Origin: Acorus gramineus
Taxonomy: Eukaryota; Streptophyta; Magnoliopsida; Acorales; Acoraceae
Length of the DNA stretch: 64,000 bases
Direction of reading: 5' to 3'
Assembly: GCA_030737835.1 (NCBI GenBank)
Contig: CM060854.1
Span: 8,070,860-8,134,859, forward strand
Under the pieces are notes generated by a model, which was not told the DNA's origin, searched no databases, and worked only from the letters and a program-made list of their open reading frames with translations. This document shows positions 58,899-64,000 of this stretch, in pieces. Both the position numbers and the translations under genes were made by a program. Position 1 is the stretch's first letter. Each line of letters starts with the position of its first letter.

Positions 58899-61084
58899 TC
58901 TATATTATCTATAAAAATACTCGTCGGAGAAAATCTATACTATCATTTGACGGTTTTACCCCCATCAATTTCTGAAATTCTATCTCTGTTCCAAATGAAA
59001 TTAGTTCCTGATTTATGGATGCCTGTTCGTCTCCCGTTGTGTCATCATGTTCATCTCTCATTCAATCATGTACATCAATTTCAAGCCAGCATTACCCGTG
59101 ATTTAGTTTTATACTTTCATGTATTTAATCGATGTTTATTTTTTAAAAAAATTATTTGAGCAATGGATATTTATTGGTGTTGAAGCTATCATGTTTCTAT
59201 GTGAACATTAGCCTATACATTTTTTTCTGTTACAGTTGCTGAGAGAAACAAATATCAATTGCATATACAATGCATTTAATTTGTTTGATTTTGTTAATGC
59301 TTTTAGATACTTTACGGCATGCAACCTTGCTGGTGGTCGCAAAGTTTTCTATTGTCTCTAAGTGAAACATATATTATTTTTAACACATCTTAGTTGGTTG
59401 TTTACAAAATACTATTGTTATCCATACATTTGAATGTAGATGTTGGAAGATCGACGTGGTAGCATTTCAAGAGGACAGAGATTAGATTTAGAATAGTAAA
59501 AGAAAGAAACTAATATTACAAATTATTAGCAAATTATAACGTCAAACAGTTCCTTTAAGTTACTGATATACAGTCCAAACAGTTTGAGAATGTGTTTGAA
59601 AATTTTATCACGAGAGAGGACTGAAATTATAAAACTTATTTCAAGTTTAGAGAACTACACAATTGAAATTGCAATAATGATTTTTAGGCTTCAACTTATA
59701 GACTTCATCACATATCTCATGAGGTGGTACACATATAATTTTTTATTTACCCTTAGTTGTTTTTTTTATTTATTTGATTTTTTGGGTACATGTATCCATT
59801 GTTTTTTTATATTTGTGCAAACATTCTTTACTTTTTATATTGAATTTAGATATATTTCCAATGTTTCTAAATATAATATGCAATTATAAGACATATTCAT
59901 TGATTTTATATGCATTTTCAATGAATCTGAAAAAACTAATATAGGGCTATATTTAAATCTGGATCTGTAGCTATATCTAAAAAACTAATATACTCATCTG
60001 TATCTTAAATTTTTATCTGAAAATTTTTCATCTGTATATGTATTTATATTTGACAAAACTATTATAGGACTGTATCTAAATCTATATCTATATCTGAAAA
60101 ACTAATATACTCATCATCTGTATATATATTTAAATATGAATTTTTTAAATACATCTGTATCTAAACAAACTAATATATGACCGTATCTAAATCTATATTT
60201 ATATCTTATATGAAAAAGTAATATACTCATCTTTATTTGTAGTTGTATCTAAAAAAAAAGTTGAGGTGGAGGTCGGAGGAGGTGAAGGTCAGAGAAGGAC
60301 TCGAAAGGTAGCAACCTCTCATATGAGAGAGGGCGACAAGAAGAATCCAAGGGTGATGACACTGATCACCAGAGATGAGGAGGCCAGTCGGAATGAACTT
60401 TTGAAATGGTGGATGACATGGGAAGGTAAAAAGGAATTTTTTGGAGTGTTATATTAGGAGGTGGTTTTTCTTGTAAACGAAAAACGCAAATTTAAATCAA
60501 GGATAATATTATCTTTCTGTTTTTATCTTTTTTAAAAGTAAAATAAATAATCAATGAGATAATGACACCTATTGAAACTTCTCAATAGGGTCAAACTTTG
60601 GAGTCCATATAACAAGGTTGTTAAAATTGTGAATGACATTAAAATCTTAATGTAGGTGTCAGTTAATACGAGGGCCAATTGCTTAAGGTATATATAATTA
60701 GAGGTTGATCATCCATAATTCATTATAGAGAACATATAACATATTCATCCTAGCATGTCTACATGATGGGGTTATATATACTTTTAGTAGATAAAGAAAT
60801 ATATTAGTAATTTTTGTTTCATATTTGATGGGCTTTTATGTATGTTAATTTGATTTTTGTCAATTTATTTATTTTTCTTATGTTGTTATTGTTATTCAAA
60901 AATAGCTTTGAAAACACCATGATATTGTTATTATTTGAACTCTATTATCGTAATTTTATGGGAAGAGAATATTTAAAAATAGTTAAATGTCAATGGTAGT
61001 ATTTTATTATTTTTATTAACTTTCAATAACCTCATTTTCATTAAACAAAATAATTAATGTGTAACGCACACGTGCTTCAACTAG
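58899..61084 (+). mobile_element. Candidate non-autonomous Helitron
   Basis: Starts TCTATATTATCTATAAAAATA right after A (58898) and includes gacggttttacccc soon after, wording common at plant Helitron 5' ends. It ends with a short hairpin (tgtgtaacgcacacg, about 61057-61071), then CTAG (61081-61084) and T. Insertion between A and T, 5' TC and 3' CTRR are the Helitron rules. There is no Rep/helicase frame in the 2.19 kb. It contains a tandem array (59936-60255). No terminal inverted repeats or target duplication, as expected. Confidence 0.6.
59936..60255. repeat. Degenerate tandem array, about 112-122-bp units
   Basis: Anchors ctaatatagggctatattta (59936), ctattataggactgtatcta (60058) and ctaatatatgaccgtatcta (60170), each followed by runs of tatatctatatctg. 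Inside the Helitron candidate. Confidence 0.7.
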
Positions 61085-64000
61085 TTTTACTAAAGGGAAA
61101 TATCAATATAACTCCTTGAAAACTTCGCTAAATCGAAAAAGGTCCCTACAAAATCAATAAATCCACACAAGTCCCTATGTTATAAAAAATTATTGTTTTA
61201 ATCCCTGTCGTCACCCCCACTAACTACATGTGTGATTAATCCTAACCATACATAGTAGATTATCAAAATACCATTGACACATGAGTTATTATTTCCCTCT
61301 CTCTCCCCGGTAAAACACTTCCACGGAGGAGAAGAAGCTATGAGAGTCTGTCTCCCCTACAAAACCCGTCGAAGCCTTCACGGAGCCATTCAAAGCTTCC
61401 CCTTCCTCTCAACCGTCCGATTGTGCCATGAAAAGGATTTTTAAGTGAAAAAATCTTTCAAGATTTGAATATATATCATTTATACATACATGTGCTTCTT
61501 CTTCTATGGAAACCTATCTCTCAAATCCATCACCCACTATAACGCCCCCGTACCGGCCACCCATATTAGACGAGGGAGACGGTGTGCTACGTGTCATAAA
61601 CCTCAAATCTCATAGTAATATAAGAAAATTTAACCATTAATCATCCAATCATAAATAAATAATTAACTAAACTACACTGATAAATTATTATTTAAGACAT
61701 CACCAGGATGTAATAATTCATCCCAAGTTTAGATGATTACACACATAATAATTATTAAACTTAATAATCTCTACGGTTTTGCTGATAGAGCTAAGGAAAG
61801 TCTACTACATGCAAAAAATAAATGCTTTATTCATCCTAATGAAAGCAAAATTAAACGATCAAGGACGACGACCCAACTTGATCTCGCTAACGCCTTCAAG
61901 ATCCACAAACACTACTATTCGATTATCAAATCTGAAAGGGGAAAATGAGAGCTGAGCTACAACACGCTCAGTGAATGGACCATTATCATCCCGTTAGTAC
62001 ATTTATATTCAAAATATCAATCTCATAATATGTCTATACAGACATGTAATATATCAAGAAAATAAATATACAACTAGGCCACCAAGACATGCAATAATAT
62101 ATATATTTACATACACACACAATCATATCCAACATGATGCATGCAACACCACGAAAACGCATTTCCGTCTTCGCAACACCTAGCTCGCAGGGCCTTTCAC
62201 AGGCATGGCCACGTAGACATAGCCACAAAGACTTGGGTCCTACGTTCTTGGACCTGGCCACGTAGACGTACGCCCACCTAGACGTTGGCCACCAAGACCG
62301 AGCCACCTAGACGAAATGGATGCATTGATAACCTATCATATCTTCAAAATCACAAAAGAACAGAGCATGCACAATCTTAACATACCAATCATATCATGAT
62401 AAATATATCAGCAAGGCATGCCCACATTTTTATATCAAAACTAGCATTTATACTTCACAAAATAAGACGGTCCTAACATGAATACGTAATATATTCTTTT
62501 GAAATTACATATGAGGCTCAAATCCACTCACCTCCGATTCAACGACAATATGCGTGACACAATACCGGACTAATCCGTATATGAAACGCCTGAAATAAAA
62601 TAATAACTCTAATAAATTAAAATAAATTGAAAATCCATATTAAATAAACCATCCATTTATTCTAACCCTTTATTTCAGTAACTCACACTGGACAATGGGC
62701 CTCTAGAACAACCCACTGGTTTATGGGCTAGTCTGGTTGGGCCTAGATCCATTGTCCAGAAATCCAGAATCTCAAAACAGCCAAAGCTAGATCCGGAGAC
62801 CCACCGGCGGCTCAACCCTCTCTCTTTCCCTTTTTTTTTTTTTTTTTAACTCCTCTGCCTCTTCTTCTAATCTCCTTCCAACTCTCTCTCTCTCTCTCTC
62901 TCTCTCTCAAACCCAAATACAAAATATATCCAAATACAAAAGACAATCACTCAAAAACCTTCTTCATAATACAATCACCCAAAATAAATATTAAACAATC
63001 ATCTTTCTAATCATGTAAAGGGAAATCTAATAAGATCATGGTCAAAAATAAAAAAATAAGAGATTCAAAAGAGAAAAAATGAAGAAAACATACATAGATA
63101 GACAATAAAAATGACCCCAAGATCTCAACTCGAATTAGGGTTAATGGGGAAGATAATGGAGGTATTTAAAGGGGTTAATTTGCAATCAAAATGCTTGAGC
63201 AATTCGGAGGGACAATTTTGGATAGGTCCAGAAAAAATTAAAATTTATAAACAGATCCTTCTCTTGCTAACCCAAAATTTAATAATTACAACTGGATCCC
63301 CAGATCAATTAACATTCCAACAACCTCTATTAAAGCCCATTGACTAGATCCCCAAGCCCATTTAACATCCTAACAACTCCTATCAAGGCCAACGAAATAA
63401 TATACCAACCTTTTGACCTAAACAACTGCACAAAAATAATAAATTATTATTTCTCTCTCAATATATACAATATATAATTATATAAAATATGCAATTGTTA
63501 CACCCACTCCTCAAAATCATCATCCCTAACGGTCACTTACCTCACTTCAGATCAATTTTCATGGTTGCTTATCTAACTTTTCATTCACGGAGTCAAATTC
63601 GCTGATTCATATTATTGTTATCTAGGGTTTGTAATCTATGATTTCATTAGGGTTTTGTAGGGTATGTTTTAGAAATAAATACTTGTGCATTTCAAATTGG
63701 GCATGCTCATGTTATTGTTCTGTTTAAGTCAGTTTAAACAGGGTGAAGCTCTTTTTGTTCTTCAGTTTTTGGCTTTTTGCATTTCAAACAAGGTATGTTC
63801 GTTGTTCTTTGTGCCGTTTCAAACAGGGTCTCGTTCTTGAATTAGTATTGTAAGTGTTTAAATAAAAACTGAGTTTGTGTTTGAATGCTAGTTGGGGCAA
63901 AATGGCTTAAACATCTGGACTAACAAGGCAAATAGAGGGGGTTAAAGTTCTTGTATCAATTTAGTTGTACCCCAAGATTTTTTTATTAGAAGAATTCAAT
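61085..64000. other. Intergenic to the right edge, no gene recognised
   Basis: AT-rich. Includes an arm-like fragment of the 21429-22213 family (61090-61300), a CCACGTAGAC-type repeat (62190-62310), a T-run (62830-62847) and a (CT)n tract (62882-62908). Small open frames are not supported by composition or motif. Confidence 0.5.
62190..62310. repeat. Degenerate GGCCACGTAGAC-type repeat
   Basis: The motif gccacgtagaca recurs as gccacgtagacg, cccacctagacg and gccacctagacg, with related gccacaaagac and gccaccaagac, about seven times in 120 bp. It is clearly GC-richer than its flanks. Function unknown. Confidence 0.6.

Noticed and set aside
60266-60457. Small plus-strand protein of 63 codons
   Set aside because: Lies inside the Helitron candidate; no family resemblance.

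Overview
The window is nuclear DNA of a flowering plant. Genes are split by GT-AG introns, several of them kilobases long, in an AT-rich background full of small transposons. Three proteins match plant families along their whole visible length: an exosome RRP41 subunit, a SET-domain lysine methyltransferase and a glycine/proline-rich GPRP protein. The species cannot be named from the sequence.

Layout, left to right. 1-1.9 kb: first coding exon of an ALS3/STAR2-like permease on the minus strand, with the rest beyond the left edge. 2.1-7.0 kb: intergenic, with two copies of one MITE, an LTR-like remnant and inverted-repeat elements. 7.3-15.0 kb: a four-exon, plus-strand type I membrane protein whose introns hold an LTR remnant, a LINE-like remnant, a SINE with a 16-bp target duplication and a MITE. 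18.2-19.3 kb: an intronless F-box gene. 19.3-23.7 kb: repeats only. 23.7-26.6 kb: a broken LRR receptor-kinase pseudogene cut by a 191-bp MITE. 27.0-30.9 kb: an intact ten-exon RRP41 gene on the minus strand. 31.05-31.62 kb: a hAT-type element made largely of GGGTTC-like hexamers.

32.1-41.6 kb is a direct tandem duplication of a GPRP gene. The left copy (33.4-34.0 kb) is frameshifted and carries a stop; the right copy (38.8-39.6 kb) is intact. Each copy has insertions the other lacks, so the two copies record empty and filled sites for one another.

43.1-58.4 kb is a fifteen-exon SET-domain (Rubisco-LSMT-like) gene on the minus strand, complete except for one extra A in exon 7. Its longest intron contains a rearranged Copia element with inverted LTRs and an exact LTR-LTR junction. 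58.9-61.1 kb is a probable non-autonomous Helitron. The rest, to 64 kb, shows no gene.

The genes are unrelated housekeeping, stress and signalling loci, not a pathway cluster. No new multi-gene system was found. The most informative content is the history of duplication, decay and transposition.
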